DNA from: Pseudomonadota bacterium
GTDB lineage: Bacteria > Myxococcota_A > UBA9042 > GCA-2863065
Length of the DNA stretch: 40,959 nucleotides
Reading direction: 5' to 3'
NCBI GenBank assembly: GCA_005776725.1
Contig: SXOO01000262.1
Coordinates: 1-40,959, forward strand
A program made the translations under genes and the position numbers. Position 1 is the first letter of the stretch, and the number at the start of each line of letters is the position of its first letter. A model generated the notes under the pieces. It was given only the letters and a program-made list of their open reading frames with translations. It was not told where the DNA came from and made no database searches. Of this stretch, positions 39,894 through 40,959 are shown in pieces.

Positions 39894-40959
<1,066 letters not shown>

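Overview
The window is G+C-rich, gene-dense bacterial DNA, most likely from a member of the Myxococcota (former Deltaproteobacteria). The support is indirect but consistent: a C-terminal tail of the MYXO-CTERM type (Cys, membrane helix, Arg-rich end) on a secreted protein, many lipoproteins with Asp/Thr/Pro-rich stalks, a FrzS-like pseudo-receiver/coiled-coil protein, a sigma-54 enhancer-binding protein, and several surface hydrolases of the kind found in predatory bacteria. Class or genus cannot be read from the sequence.

Layout. 1-143: 3' part of a tRNA-Ala and a strong intrinsic terminator. 345-1097 (-): a CTP:inositol-1-phosphate cytidylyltransferase-like enzyme, divergent across two adjacent palindromes from 1425-4723 (+), where an HTTM-DCC membrane fusion protein is coupled by an ATGA overlap to a YbdK-type carboxylate-amine ligase. 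4730-5788 (-): saccharopine-dehydrogenase-like reductase. 6128-9018 (+): lipoprotein plus FrzS-like pseudo-receiver protein. 9071-9829 (-): lytic transglycosylase. 10021-13000 (+): TPR protein and a SprT-like/DUF2786 protein. 13150-23793 (+): patatin phospholipase, Cys-rich lipoprotein, degenerate subtilase with beta-propeller repeats, alpha/beta-hydrolase lipoprotein and neutral-ceramidase lipoprotein. 23808-29144 (-): a four-gene operon of beta-barrel protein, GT4 glycosyltransferase and two polytopic membrane glycosyltransferases. 29169-29960 (+): secreted TPR protein. 30057-31533 (-): two lipoproteins. 31749-33682 (-): lipoprotein plus sigma-54 activator. 33795-35380 (+): TPR protein and TatA. 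35404-38321 (-): lipoprotein and O-carbamoyltransferase. 38432 to the end (+): glmU and glmS (incomplete), which together make UDP-GlcNAc.

Recurring devices. Seven gene junctions are 4-bp NTGA stop/start overlaps (ATGA, GTGA, and one that implies a CTG start). Five genes or operons have a TTGACA/TTGGCA box exactly 30 or 31 nt before an ATG, GTG or TTG start, with a -10-like hexamer 7-9 nt before that start. This looks like a set of leaderless or nearly leaderless sigma-70-type promoters.

Most worth a second look: the secreted lipid-attack cluster with its catalytically dead-looking subtilase; a ~77-bp dispersed repeat, one copy of which is read in frame inside a protein; a ~0.96-kb one-gene segment bounded by 35-bp direct repeats that duplicate the 3' end of the neighbouring gene; the shared promoter geometry; and the HTTM-DCC/ligase pair. 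No CRISPR array, insertion sequence, prophage or rRNA gene was found.
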